Positions 9,883 through 20,576 of a stretch of 64,000 bases of DNA are shown in pieces. The stretch lies in contig OY741285.1 of NCBI GenBank assembly GCA_963514095.1, positions 5,356,375-5,420,374 of the forward strand, given 5' to 3'. A program made the position numbers and the translations under genes. The notes below the pieces were generated by a model. That model worked only from the letters and a program-made list of their open reading frames with translations, was not told the DNA's origin and ran no database searches. Source of the DNA: Eutrigla gurnardus. Its lineage: Eukaryota; Chordata; Actinopteri; Perciformes; Triglidae. How positions within the stretch are numbered: position 1 is the first letter of the stretch; each line of letters opens with the position of its first letter.

Positions 9883-10413
9883 TGTTATGGAACTGTGTAC
9901 ATTTTTACTTGCAGTTGCACTTTTCGACCAGTAGACGGCGCAGTAGTTTCATTCATGTGTTTTTTGCGTGCATGGGTTTTACAGGAAGTGATGTAGGCTA
10001 CCGGATGTTGTTGTTGTTTTACCTGCTCCGTAGCAAGAGATTCCTCCGTCCTCACGTTTGTCTTACCCCTTTGTAGTGGCAATATGAGTAAGTAATTATT
10101 TACCATTAGTAGATTGCAAACGCTTCTGTAGTTTATCGTAATTAATTAACGAGCGAGATGTGATCGCGGACTCTGCCCGTAGATCTGTGTGTGTTAGATC
10201 CGCTACCTCCGTTAGCAGGCTAACAGTTACATGTAAACTTGTATTATTTACCTTGTGGTAATTGAACCTTTTTTGTATTTGTTTCAGTTTTACAATTTCT
10301 GGCAATAAATGCGATCCAGTCACAACTCCAGCCTGTTCCTTGGATAAAATGTCAGAAAGAGTTTAGCTGGCTGTGAATCTCAGTCCAGGACACTAGTCAA
10401 CACTGGGTGAAGC

Positions 10414-10419
<6 letters not shown>
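9883..10419 (+). repeat. 3' LTR of BEL/Pao element
   Basis: 537 bp, offset from the 5' LTR by exactly 6462 bp throughout, with no indel or substitution seen by eye. Confidence 0.93.

Positions 10420-10500
<81 letters not shown>
10420..10500. repeat. (CA)n microsatellite
   Basis: About 40 CA units directly after the BEL element; continuous with the CA tract before its 5' LTR, so the element split one microsatellite. Confidence 0.95.
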
Positions 10501-10502
<2 letters not shown>

Positions 10503-11250
10503 GTTTAGTATAAAAAATAAACCGATGAGAAACACTTTTTCTTAACATTTTATTGGTTTCCAAAAAAAAAGAAAGAGAAATGAATAAAAAAAAATAAAGT
10601 AATTTCCTCCATAACAATTTCAAATGTCGAAGAACTGGACGATTAAAACCGAGGAAGATTCAACAAGGGGACGGGCGGTCACAGTGACACCTGGCGCCCT
10701 CCCTGCTCCCCTTTCTTGGCCAGCGAAGGAGTCGGGGAGAAGCTGCTTTTAATACAATAGATAAAGCGACAGGAAAGCAGGAAAAGATGGGGGGACGAGC
10801 AACAATCCTCCCACCAAAAAAAAAAAAAACCTTTAACCTTGGCAACTTCACGACTAACCATTACGTCTGAAGAGTGAGATGACAAACTCAAGAAATTATC
10901 TTTTATTCACATGAAGTTAAATCTTAATCCCTTTTTAGTTGAAGTCAAATTGTAGTGGCCGTCTCCATTCTAGAGCGGACCTCTTTCTGAAATAAGGCAT
11001 TTGTAGTGCTGCCAACTGAAACAACCAGGAGGGTCTTACGTGTATTTAGCCATAAAAAAGAAAAGTGCGCTCTGAACAAGGCTGCCATCAGCATCGTCAT
11101 GAACGTTAATGCGAGGGCAGCGGTAGACAGGATGTTACTCTCTCTGCTTTTTCTCAATACAACCTCTGTCAAAGACGAGAACAGGGCCATATTCAAACAG
11201 ATGTGCTTACAGTATAATGGCAGCAGGTGGATCACAGGATAAATACCAGG

Positions 11251-11314
<64 letters not shown>

Positions 11315-11442
11315 GGGTAATAGCCTAAGAGCAGCGGTAACAGTGATATGTTCTGAAGGCTGAGGGGGGAAGAGGCAGCAGATGGTGATCACTAGCAGGA
11401 GGGTGGGTGAAAGTAAGGGACGTGTGCGTCCTGATTGGCCGT
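10501..11442 (-). other. glud1: GLUD1-like 3' UTR, unit B
   Basis: Follows the GLUD stop codon on the minus strand and ends at a poly(A) signal at 10549-10554. It includes a (TG)n tract at about 11254-11310. It is near-identical to 33111-34003. Open frames on the plus strand here are antisense and not supported. Confidence 0.75.
10549..10554 (-). terminator. GLUD1-like poly(A) signal, unit B
   Basis: AATAAA on the minus strand, about 890 bp after the stop codon. The same sequence context recurs at 16161, 21986, 33142, 38849, 52116 and 54640. Confidence 0.7.
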
Positions 11443-11562
11443 TTATGTGAAGGTAAGCCCCGCCTCGTTGTAGACTTTGATGACCTTCTCGATGGCGTTG
11501 ACGTAGGCGGCCGTCCGAAGGTCCAGACCCAGGTTGTACTTGCTTGCCGTGCGCATGATTTG
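11443..11562 (-). CDS. glud1: GLUD1-like last coding exon, unit B
   Basis: 120 nt: 39 codons plus TAA. It begins QIMRTASKYNLGLDLRTAAY and ends with a GLTFT-type C-terminus. This is the C-terminal helix region, which in animal GDH takes part in subunit contacts and allosteric control. The acceptor (TTTCTAG) is intact. It differs from the unit D copy at two residues (Ile/Phe in the VIKVY segment and Gly/Trp near the end). Confidence 0.88.
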   Translation of the reverse strand, partial: QIMRTASKYNLGLDLRTAAYVNAIEKVIKVYNEAGLTFT

Positions 11563-12105
11563 CTAGAAAGGCAGAAGAGAGCGTGTTATATAATGCTGGT
11601 TAAAGAAAAGGATAGAGCTGCACAAGGGCCATCAACAACCGACAACCATCTTTCATGGTTCCTTCCAGATCTACAATTATTAACAAAGTAAATTCATTTT
11701 AAAAATTACTTTTTTGTCAATAATTCCTAATAATTCAGTTCACATGATCGGGACATAAAAGTGGCAGAAAACTGATCCATTAAAACAATGAAATGATAAA
11801 GAAAATGAAACTTTAACTATGGCTTCAGTTTGTTGGAAGCTAATGTCTTCTTGCTACCATGACGACCTTAAATCTTTACAAAAGGCTTGGAGGTCTAGAA
11901 ATCACTCAAGGGCTGAATGTTTTGTCACAGATTGACTCCGTATCGTTAATGGTTGATAGAAATCTTGGTGGTTTACAGTGAGAGATAACAGAAAAGGTCA
12001 GAACCACTGCAATGAGCGTACATTTAAAAATTCCTGGAAGTGTTTCATCTGGAGACTGCTCACTAAAACAGGTTGGACGGCGTCCTGTTATGCATGGTCA
12101 CTTAC
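11563..12105 (-). other. GLUD intron, unit B
   Basis: Intron between the last two coding exons, matching 34124-34641. No other feature is seen. Confidence 0.6.
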
Positions 12106-12168
12106 CCGGGCAGATCTCTCCATGGTGTAGGCCAACCCAGAGTGAACAATATCCTTCTCAGAGGCACC
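12106..12168 (-). CDS. glud1: GLUD1-like exon (21 codons), unit B
   Basis: 63-nt exon GASEKDIVHSGLAYTMERSA plus Arg, flanked by TTTGCAG acceptor and GTAAGTG donor, phase 0 at both ends. This is part of the antenna/pivot region in animal GDH. Intact and in the right order with the exons at 12303 and 11443. Confidence 0.88.
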
Positions 12169-12241
12169 CTGCAAAGGAGGATTAATGTTTGTCTCAGTTA
12201 ATCTGAAGAAAGGACACTTTAAAAACAGTGTGCGTGCAAAG

Positions 12242-12244
<3 letters not shown>

Positions 12245-12274
<30 letters not shown>

Positions 12275-12290
12275 TGTGTGTGTGTGTGTG
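12245..12290. repeat. (TG)n microsatellite in GLUD intron
   Basis: Interrupted TG tract between two GLUD exons; the unit D homologue (34780-34862) is longer. Confidence 0.9.
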
Positions 12291-12302
12291 GATTTTACTC
12301 AC

Positions 12303-12394
12303 AGCTACTCGGGCCTGGAAGTCAGCGGTCGGTACAACAGGGATGGGTCCCCCCTGCTTGCCAAACTTCCTCTCTAAACTTTCCTGCACAGACA
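12303..12394 (-). CDS. glud1: GLUD1-like exon (SVQESL type), unit B
   Basis: 92-nt exon, phase 1 acceptor (the Met codon is split across the junction) and GTGAGT donor. With 12106-12168 and 11443-11562 it forms an intact three-exon 3' end. The preceding exon expected upstream (DMYLNAGG type) is not found before the X gene, so the unit is a 5'-truncated copy. Confidence 0.88.
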
Positions 12395-12939
12395 CTGAAA
12401 AAGGGAAAAGGAGAAATTAAAGAGACATATTTTCCCCTACTTAATGATCACATTTGTGTATTTGATAGGGACAGAGCATGTTTATGAACATCTTGAGTCA
12501 TTAAAGCCCCAGTCAGCAACATTTTTTTGATCATATTAACTGAAGCCGACACTATGCTACGATAGAACAAGATAAATCATCCGGTTTTAGAAAAAAAAAA
12601 AGCTGTTTGTTTTGCAAAATATCAACAAGGCCCAGGTCCTCCTGTCCAATCAGCACGCAGCAGCCCTGCTGCTTTATTCGTGCACACACAGAGCCCCTCT
12701 GCTCTCGGGTCGTACCACTATCACAGGGGGGAGGCGGAGGGAAGTAGGAACAAGCTTCTAATTCCCCGGTTAAAAACCGAACGAGGAGGTCGATAACAAC
12801 CAAGGCAAAGAAAACACCGGTGGAAAATAAGGAAATAAAAGAGAGATAGCGACGGGGCCCGTGATTAAACAGTCAACATCAGACCCGTGTTTCAAAGGTG
12901 GCGTGATCTAAGGGATTTCAAAGGGCACGGAGTCGAGGG
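12395..12939. other. GLUD intron sequence, unit B
   Basis: Homologous to 86-659 but lacks the 18-bp palindrome found there. No gene is seen. Confidence 0.55.
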
Positions 12940-13123
12940 GAAGGAGCTTGGTGTTCGTGGGGTAGGAGCTCAGTGGTCGTGGGGGAGGAGCTCAGTGGTC
13001 GTGGGGGAGGAGCTCAGTGGTCGTGGGGGAGGAGCTCGTGGTTGTGGGGGGAGGAGCTTGGTGGTTGTGGGGGAGGAGCTCGGTGGTCGTGGGGGAGGAG
13101 CTTCATGGTCGTGGGGGAGGAGC
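12940..13123. repeat. G-rich 22-bp minisatellite, unit B (about 8 repeats)
   Basis: Same unit as 660-803, with more variant copies. Confidence 0.88.
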
Positions 13124-13656
13124 GTTGTAAACATTCAAAATCTGACAGAGTGCCCTCGGTCCGCCGGACTTGCCGACTGGGACTTTAAACATCAGTGAGC
13201 AAGTATGCTAATTTACATCCGCAGTCCCTTGCCAGGTAACAAAAAAACTTTACAAGTGGACATGGGTCAGTACGAAAAGTTCACGTCCCGATTATTCTGG
13301 CCAGAATAATTACGATTCACATTATTATCCCGATAACTATCAAAATATGCTTAAAACTTGAAATGGCACTAAAACGCAATGGTATCCCATTACATTCTGT
13401 CAAGAAACATATTTATACTGCGACACATCTTTTAGTGAAAAACAAATCTGTGATTATCAGTGATATAAAAAAGAAACTAACATCATCCCAGCCCTAGCTC
13501 AAATATATAATCCACAAGTAGAAAAAACAAAAACACATGAACAATGAAAACAATTATCTGTGCTCATCAATCCAGTTTTACTTGGCCTTCTTTAATAGTT
13601 GGGCATGCCTTTACATGGTGAAAATAGTTGTGGCATTATATTATTGGCTGTATGTG
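13124..13656. other. Conserved upstream region of X gene, unit B
   Basis: AT-rich and homologous to 858-1336. The 60-codon frame at 13537 spans the promoter and is not supported as a gene. Confidence 0.5.
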
Positions 13657-13670
13657 AACAAGGCAGAGAG

Positions 13671-13678
13671 TATAAATG
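13671..13678 (+). promoter_or_regulatory. TATA box of X gene, unit B
   Basis: TATAAATG with the upstream inverted CCAAT box and flanks as in unit A. Confidence 0.6.
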
Positions 13679-13880
13679 AAAAGGGAAAAGCTCTTCACAT
13701 CAGACACTGGGTTGATTGACACCATTTGATGGGGAAAGTGCTCTAAAATTGCTTGGATTGCTTGGATTTCATAGGACCCTAAAACATCACGGCAAGTCTG
13801 AATACTGAATGTGTTGTAACATTCATCAGTGGTATGGTCATTTACAAATGTAACATTTTCTTTTTTGTTGTCTGATACAG

Positions 13881-14714
13881 ATGCCTGCTCTTCCTATACA
13901 ATACCCCCAAGGACTCAGCGAAAACAAAAGGGACGAACACAGATCAAAGTTACTGGATGTCAATAAAGATTTTCTCTTTTATGATGAACGTAACGGGGAG
14001 AAATTGAACCTCGTCTTCCGTAGCACATTAGTGAGAGAATGGCTGGACGTGATAAGGAGAACGTATCCTGACCTCGAGGAAACTCAAATTTGAGTCTGAA
14101 GAAGGTACTATAACTTTTAAGTCTTCTGTGAAAGTTCTGGTGCATGGCAGAGCACTAAGGGAGACATTTGAGAGAGATTTTGAAGAGATGAAACAAAATG
14201 TCCAGACACCGTCCCTGGAAACCACCCCACAGCGCAGGAAATACAAGGTACAACATCACAGCAGAATATTGAATGTGTTGTAACATTCATCATAGCCATG
14301 GTCATTCACAAATAAAAATTGTTCTTTTTTTTTTTATATCTGATACAGATGCCTGCTCCTCCTGAAAGATGTCTCACAAGAATCCGCAAAGGAAAAAGAA
14401 AAGATATACTGCAAGACAACAAAGACGTTCTTTTTTATGATAAACGTAACGGGAAGAAATTCAACCTGGTCTTCTATAGCACATTAGTGAGAGAATGGCT
14501 GGACGTAATGAAGAGAAAGTATCCTAACCTCAGGGAAACTCAACAGGACAATCTGATCAAACTTGACTACAAAGAAGGTACTATATCTTTTTATTGTTCT
14601 TTGGAAGTTCTGGTGCATGGCGAAGAACTAATGAAGAGGTTTGAGAAACGTTTTGAAGAGATGAAACAAAAAGCCCAGACACAGTCCGAAAGCAGCAGGA
14701 TTTACTGGAATTAA
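13881..14714 (+). pseudogene. X-family two-exon gene, unit B; exon I truncated
   Basis: Exon I (13881-14247, type I) starts with ATG after TCTGATACAG and ends at a GTACAA donor. A 17-nt deletion near 14090 shifts the frame and gives a TGA after 70 codons. A 101-nt intron follows, then exon II (14349-14714, type II), which is intact for 121 codons with its own ATG and a TAA stop. The full product is therefore broken, but exon II could be translated alone. Unit D shares the 17-nt deletion, so it predates the 10.5/33.1 kb duplication. Function unknown. Confidence 0.6.
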
Positions 14715-14816
14715 CTGTTGATTAAATGCTTTTGGTGAATTATTATTTTGATAAGCTTGAGTTAATGTGTGAAAGCGTGCAAAAGACCACCAAATATAAA
14801 AATCTGTTGTTTACAC

Positions 14817-14822
14817 AATAAA
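14817..14822 (+). terminator. Poly(A) signal of X gene, unit B
   Basis: AATAAA 103 nt after the exon II stop, with GT-rich sequence nearby. Conserved at 37443 and as remnants near 31819 and 51311. Confidence 0.55.
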
Positions 14823-15312
14823 GGCTGGATTATTCACATCAACTCTTGCTTTTTGTTTATTATTTGGGTTTTATATTTAAATACAGTACATTGTAATGTT
14901 TTTGCTGAAACATTAAATAGGTATAACTATGTTATAATCAAAATGAAAAGTTAAACTGCTCCATCAGGACTGGATGTCTGTGTTTTTATCAGAATGGGTT
15001 AACCTGTTGGAAAACGAAACTGTGAAGTATGTGATACTGTGTTATGCCAACTTGAACCTACTACCAAAAGAAAAAGAAAAGCAAAATTAAAAATGTTTGT
15101 TCGTGCAGGAAACAATAACTCATAGTCAGACATTGATGAGTGATGATTCTAGACTCTTGGTTGCATCTAACCTCAGGTTCATTTTGACATTTCAGAAACC
15201 AGTTCATTCATTTGAACCGACCAGACGGAAACAATAAAATACATTATTGGGAGTTTTGAATTGTTTTAAAATCAGCCTCAAGTCTGAATGTAGAAAAGTG
15301 TTTCCAACGTGG

Positions 15313-15314
<2 letters not shown>
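14823..15314. other. X 3' flank / GLUD intron, unit B
   Basis: Non-coding sequence leading toward where the GLUD exon (IIAEG type) should be. It stops matching the other units at the TG repeat. Confidence 0.5.

Positions 15315-15350
<36 letters not shown>
15315..15350. repeat. (TG)n microsatellite at a GLUD breakpoint
   Basis: The shared sequence ending CCAACGTGGTAG, which elsewhere leads into the GLUD exon, runs instead into TG repeats. The GLUD exon is missing here and at 37942. Confidence 0.8.
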
Positions 15351-15352
<2 letters not shown>

Positions 15353-16068
15353 GTATGCACTATGTATGTGTGTGTCAACATAGAACCGGTTCTGCCAGCA
15401 ATATGTGTGTGTTTGTCTCTGGAGCAGGTTTGTGTGTTTTTACATTGAGGCCAATGGAAACTGATGACTGAAGTTTTTTATTTGAAGAAGTGAAAGAATT
15501 TTGATCTCGGTTAAGGTCAGATTATCCCACTATGGGGCCCGAGGGAATAAATGAGCTGTGGGCCCTATAGTGTGCACACAGAGCTGTCAGCTTGTTAGCT
15601 TTAGCTTAGCATAAGTGGAGCAAATAATTAGAAGTCTCAAAAACTAACAGAATAACATTTTTGTATGTAGTGTATATCTTGGGTTATGTTTAGGTGTCAT
15701 TTTGGTATGAATTTTGCTCGTCCAGAAATTAAGTAAATAAGCTCCAGTAAAAGCCTCTCACACTCAACCATTTAGTGACTTCAGTTTGTTGAAGGCTGGA
15801 GGACGGACAGTGGGATTGGGCCATAGTGTTGTATGTCAGGGCTGTCAAGATAGCATTTCAACCTGTTGACACGCTCACACACCACCGAGTATTTCAGGGA
15901 AATTACCAGGAGAGCGCCACCTATTCTTTTAACTAAGACGTTCAGATCAGGGTGTAAAACATTTCACGCCCTCACCAAAACATTTGATAACACATTTTGT
16001 GTCATCAAAGTGAAATGCCAAGTGCCATCCCATTTGTATTTATAACATATCAGACCCTCGCACTCAAC

Positions 16069-16105
<37 letters not shown>

Positions 16106-17171
16106 CAGGTTTAGTATTAAAAAAAAATAAACCGATGAGAAACACTCTTTTTCTTAACATTTTATTGGTTTCCCAAAAAAAAAAGATAAATTAATAAAAA
16201 AAAGAACTGGACGATTAAAACTGAGCTTTATTTTATCTGTTTGTGGGCTCTACGGTGGCTCTGAGTGGTCAAAAAACCCTCTAAACGCTTTTTGACTGAT
16301 GTAAAAAGTGCAGAAAATCCAACCTGTTCCTGAGTTTTGGAGCCGGTGTGGAATTTATGTTATTGAAGCTATTTTAACTAAAACAAGTAAATAAATTATT
16401 ACAATGTAATATTCCCAGACCAGACATAATAATTACGTCTGCTCCGGGAAGATAAGAGCCTGGAAGACGCCCTCACCAAAACATTTGATAACACGTTTTG
16501 CATCATCAAAGTGACATGCCAAGTGCCATCCCATTTGTATTTATACCATATCGGACCCTCACAGCCTCTCACACTCAACCATTACGCAGCAACATCATGG
16601 AAGCTGTCCGACACACACAACACACAACTCTGTGCAGTTAACTCTTACTTTACTGAAACTAAAAAACATTTCTTGTAATTCTTTCATTCCATAACGAGAC
16701 ATATTAAAAAAAAAATAACGTGCATTTACATACCTTTCTCTTGGAGTGGAAAATTACGGATTAAGTGTCGTTTTGGATGAACAAAGCGAGCTACTTTTAG
16801 CAGGGGAAAAACTTAAATAGCAGCATTTGAAGAATAATTGGAGACTAGGATTTCTATGATATTAAAAAAACACAAGAGATATTTACTTGTACACATTAGA
16901 AAGTGTAAATTTGTGTAAGTGTGTGTGTGTCAAAGAAACAAAATGTGTAAATAGAAATAGATATATACATACATGTCGCCATGGACAGTTAGGGTGTTCA
17001 TTGTCATACACAAGTTCTTCTCCTGTGTATATGGCCGCTCCAAGAGAAAGGTATGTAAATATGATATATTTTTAGGTGACACTGTGAAGGTTCTTCAAGA
17101 CCATGTCCTGTAACGTTGTGACTGGACCACCAAAAATAAAATGTGTTTTCCTTTATAAGAGCTCATGCATT
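15351..17171. other. Duplicated non-coding block with GLUD 3'-end remnant
   Basis: Near-identical to about 38010-39948. It contains a GLUD intron/promoter-like module (15.68-16.07 kb), a CA tract (16072-16102), a GLUD 3' UTR stub with its poly(A) signal (16161-16166), a second promoter-like module (16.5 kb) and AT-rich sequence. ATGGCCGCTCCAAGAGAAAG followed by GTATGT near 17029 could be a small exon, but nothing connects to it. Confidence 0.5.
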
Positions 17172-17699
17172 ATTTATAAACACAAGTAACATTTTATTAG
17201 GAGGTCCCCACTTGTACTGGTAAGACTGACAAACAACACTAATACACAGTGATAGATGAATAAAAACGAGATCAATCAATGCTCTTCCCTGTACTCCTTC
17301 ACTTTCAAAAATACTGAAGCTTTAACCTGGGAAATCCACTAAAGTTGAGCTTAAAGTATTGTTTTAAAAGAAAACAATATTTGAAGAGACAATTCAGTTG
17401 AGTTTGAGACAGTCCATGTTGGAGTGTGAGTGTCGCTCCATGCTATCCAAGAGGGAACTTGTGCCATAAAATACCCGCTAATAGGGGATTCCTGGGGATG
17501 TTTATGATAGATCTATTCTAAGCATTAATTAAAAAGGAAAGGAAACAATATTCTTTTCCTCTTGACTTTATTCTGATTGTTTTTATCCTTTATTGGATGT
17601 ACTTTTTACTTCTTTTCATTCTGCTTGGCTCCTCATTTTAATACAGAGAAGATCTGATAAATGGCTAAGCCATCCACTAGAGCTAAGCCTTAACATTTT
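17172..17699. other. Unassigned sequence
   Basis: AT-rich, present once in the window, starting exactly where the 10.5/33.1 kb duplication ends. No gene or repeat recognised. Confidence 0.4.
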
Positions 17700-17705
17700 T
17701 ATATT

Positions 17706-18400
17706 AAAGGTACAATATGTAAGAAATCTAAAGCAACTGGCCGTAAAATCATCCTAATATGTCATAGAGACTCAGGCATAATGATCATATAACATACTGA
17801 ACTCACTAACAACAACAGTACAGACAAAATATTTGCATTTTAAAAAAATCTTTTGCAGACGGCAAATCATGTTTATGTTCTGAAAACATGTTTTGGCACG
17901 TGGCGCCACCCACCGGCGTCTACAAATCATTGCAGTCAGTAGAGTCTCAGCTGCCGAGCAACCACGGGTTGCCAGTTTCGAGGCAACGAAACCCAAAAGA
18001 GCTCGTTATGATGGGGTGCGGGGGGTGCCGCCGCCCCCACTCCTATCCGCCCCCCATCAGCCTCCCCGCGGCATCCGAGCGCTCTTTCCAAGCCCTGCGC
18101 AGGTTGAAAACCTGGCTGCGCAACACTAGGAAGCAGGAAAGACTAACGATACTCTACACTATGTTAATTAATGCGTGTTTTGCGTGTTTAAAACAGTGGG
18201 TTTACTTCAAAACGCGAGCGTCAGACGCTGTCAGAGCGTTTATGAACAGTGTTTCAGAGCTCCCCCCAAATGTCTCAAAGTAGGCTTTCAGGTAATTTCG
18301 CGGCATAACACAGCGCCTTCCGGGTAAAAAAGACGTCGCCTACGGCAAAATCTGGAATGAAAAATGGCACTGTTATTTCATCCCCGAATCCCATTCATAA
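17706..18400 (+). pseudogene. hAT-type transposon debris with transposase C-terminus
   Basis: Begins with AAAGGTACAATATGTAAG, a repeat start common in fish. The open frame at 17888-18283 contains, from about 18040, an AASERSFQALRRLKTWLR segment typical of the C-terminal dimerisation region of hAT transposases, then runs to a stop. The catalytic part is absent and the N-terminal part of the frame is non-coding repeat. A sibling of its 3' part flanks the foldback element at 42290-42351. Confidence 0.65.
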
Positions 18401-18660
18401 ACACAATATCTAATATCAGTTAACGAGTCGTTTTCCGATTTTAAAACGAATAACGGGATACGAGTCATTTTCCGTTTTTCGTTCTTTTATTTTGAAGCGA
18501 AAAACGTGAAAACAACTCGTTATAACGGACCGTTTATCCAGTTACTCCCCCGACCCGCCCAACAAAGGTCCCGCCCCCCCTCTCAGAAAATAGTTCCGAC
18601 GTCCATGAACAACGTTATTCATTTCGTTTTTGGCCACATTCTTACATGTGGCGCCTTTAA
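18401..18660. other. AT-rich repeat-like sequence upstream of X unit C
   Basis: Contains short inverted AACGAGTCGTTTTC-type motifs and ends with TGGCCACATTCTTACATGTG, shared with 46433-46453. It is probably the tail of the hAT-derived insertion. Confidence 0.4.
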
Positions 18661-18752
18661 AACTTGGCCTTCTTTAATTGTTGGGCATACCTTTACATGG
18701 TGAAAATAGCTGTGGCGTTATATTATTGGCTGTATGTGAACAAGGCAGAGAG

Positions 18753-18760
18753 TATAAATA
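18753..18760 (+). promoter_or_regulatory. TATA box of X gene, unit C
   Basis: TATAAATA with the conserved CCAAT context of the X promoters. Confidence 0.55.
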
Positions 18761-18956
18761 AAAAGGGAAAAGCTCTTCACATCAGCCGACACTGGGTTGA
18801 TTTACACCATTTGATGGGGAAAGTGCTCTAAAATTGCTTGGATTGCTTGGATTTCATAGGACCCTAAAACATCACGGCAAGTCTGAATACTGAATGTGTT
18901 GTACCATTCATCAGTGGTATGGTCATTTACAAATGTAACATTTTCTTTTTTGTTGC

Positions 18957-19814
18957 CTGCTCTTCCTATACAATACCCTGAAGGACTCAGCAAAAACAAA
19001 AGGGAGGAATACAGATCAAAGTTACTGCATGGCAATAAAGACTTTCTCTTTTATGATAAACGTAACCTCGTGTTCTATAGCACATTAGTGAGAGAATGGC
19101 TGGACGTAATAAAGAGAACGTATCCCGAACTCGAGTCCGAAGAAGGTACTATAACTTTTAAGTCTTCTGTGAAAGTTGTGGTGCATGGCAGAGCACTGAG
19201 GGATACGTTTGAGAGAGATTTTGAAGAGATGAAAAAAAATGCCCAGACACAGTCCCTGGAAACCACCCCACAGCACGAGGTACAACATCACAGCTGAACA
19301 TTGAATGTGTTTTACCATTCATCATTGCCATGGTCATTTACAAATAAAAAAAAATCTTTTTTTGTTGTTGTTGTCTGATACAGATGTCTGCTCCTCCTGA
19401 AAGATGCCTCACAAGACTCAGCAAAAAAACAGAAAAATTATACTGCAGGCCAACAAAGACTTTCTCTTTCATGATAATCGTAACGGGGAGAAATTCAACC
19501 TCATCTTCTGTAGCACATTAGTGAGAGAATGGCTGGACGTAATGAAGAGAAAGTATCCTAACCTCAGGGAAACTCAACAGGACAATCTGATCAAACTCAA
19601 GTCCGAAGAAGGTACTATATCTTTTTATTCTTCTGTGGAAGTTCTGGTGGATGGCGAAGAACTAATGGGGAGGTTTAAGGAAGGTTTTGAAGAGATGAAA
19701 CAAGATGCCCAGACACAGTCCGAAAGCAGCAGGATTGCCTCAAATGGAACTCAACCAGGGAGGGAGGAATGTCAGACGGATACATTAAAAAAAACACACA
19801 CAACTGGGTTGTAA
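18957..19814 (+). pseudogene. X-family two-exon gene, unit C, broken
   Basis: The type I exon (18957-19279) has lost the acceptor and start codon: a 12-nt deletion removed TCTGATACAGAT. It also carries two internal in-frame deletions. It still ends in the GTACAA donor. The type II exon (ATG 19384) follows after a 104-nt intron but is frameshifted in its first 25 codons by an indel in an A-run; the rest is open to 19814. The C-terminus ends in the PGREE variant shared with unit A. Confidence 0.6.
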
Positions 19815-20267
19815 CATCAATTAAATGTTGAATATTACTGGAATTAACTGTTTGATTAAATGCTTTTGGTGAATTATTATTTTGATAAGCTTGTTGTTTG
19901 ATGTTTTTGCTGAAACATTAAATAGGGATAACTATGTGATAATCAAAATTAAAAAGCAAACAGGGCTGAGTTAAACTAATTCATCAGGACTTGATGTCTG
20001 TGTTTTTATCAGAATGGATTAACCTGTTGGAAAACGAAACTGTGAAGTATGTGATACTGTGTTATGCCAACTTCAAACCAGTGAGACCTCCGGTCCATTT
20101 TGACATTTCAGAAACCAGTTCATTCATTTGAACCGACCAGACGGAAACAATAAAATACATTATTGGGAGTTTTGAATTGTTTCAAAATCAGCCTCTAGTC
20201 TGAATGTAGAAAAGTGTTTCCAACGTGGTAGTTTGCATTCGTGTGTGCATGCGTCGTTTGTGCTTAC
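19815..20267. other. X 3' flank / GLUD intron, unit C
   Basis: Homologous to 2000-2630 with a deletion of about 100 bp. No gene is seen. Confidence 0.5.
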
Positions 20268-20348
20268 AGGAATAACCATGATGTTGTTCTCTAGGAAGAT
20301 CTTGTCAGCATCTGGAGTGGTGGGACCATTGGCACCTTCAGCAATGAT
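20268..20348 (-). CDS. glud1: GLUD1-like exon (NAD-binding region), unit C
   Basis: 81-nt exon with intact acceptor and donor, encoding the same 27 residues as 32320-32400. It sits next to a frameshifted upstream exon and lacks downstream exons, so it belongs to a relic gene. Confidence 0.82.
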
Positions 20349-20446
20349 CTGAAAGGAGGCAAAACACACACAAAATAAACACACATGTCACATGACCACA
20401 AATGAATACTTAAAGCACAGCACCTCAGGAAAATCAAAGTGTTAAC

Positions 20447-20576
20447 CTTGGCCTTGATCTTGGGGGCGTTGACACGCGTGAGCTGCTTTTCTCGGCCGCA
20501 GGGATCAAGACGTGGCAGTCGGCCTCCAAAATGTTGCCTTCGTAGGGTTTGGCTCCTGGGAAGCCCACAATGGCAT
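20447..20576 (-). pseudogene. glud1: GLUD1-like exon with 1-nt deletion, unit C
   Basis: 130 nt against 131 in the intact copy. One base of the CTCCGGCC run is missing, which frameshifts the exon. Splice sites are present. Shares this deletion with unit A. Confidence 0.8.

Larger units (their letters stand above)
3421..10419 (+). mobile_element. Complete BEL/Pao LTR retrotransposon
   Basis: 6999-bp element with two 537-bp LTRs (3421-3957 and 9883-10419) starting TG and ending CA, and a single long gag-pol frame between them. Flanking CACAC on both sides fits a 5-bp target duplication but cannot be proved because the site is a CA repeat. A purine-rich stretch (GACGGGGAG) sits immediately upstream of the 3' LTR as expected for the polypurine tract. 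I could not identify the tRNA primer site with confidence in 3958-4065. LTRs show no difference by eye and the coding frame is unbroken, so the insertion is recent. No envelope-like frame is present. Confidence 0.95.

Noticed and set aside
10393..10623. Cys-Val repeat ORF (and similar at 21750, 37945, 54340)
   Set aside because: Translation of CA/TG microsatellites.
17029..17055. Possible short coding exon before GTATGT
   Set aside because: No upstream promoter or downstream acceptor in frame could be linked; the homologous copy at 39.8 kb adds no support.
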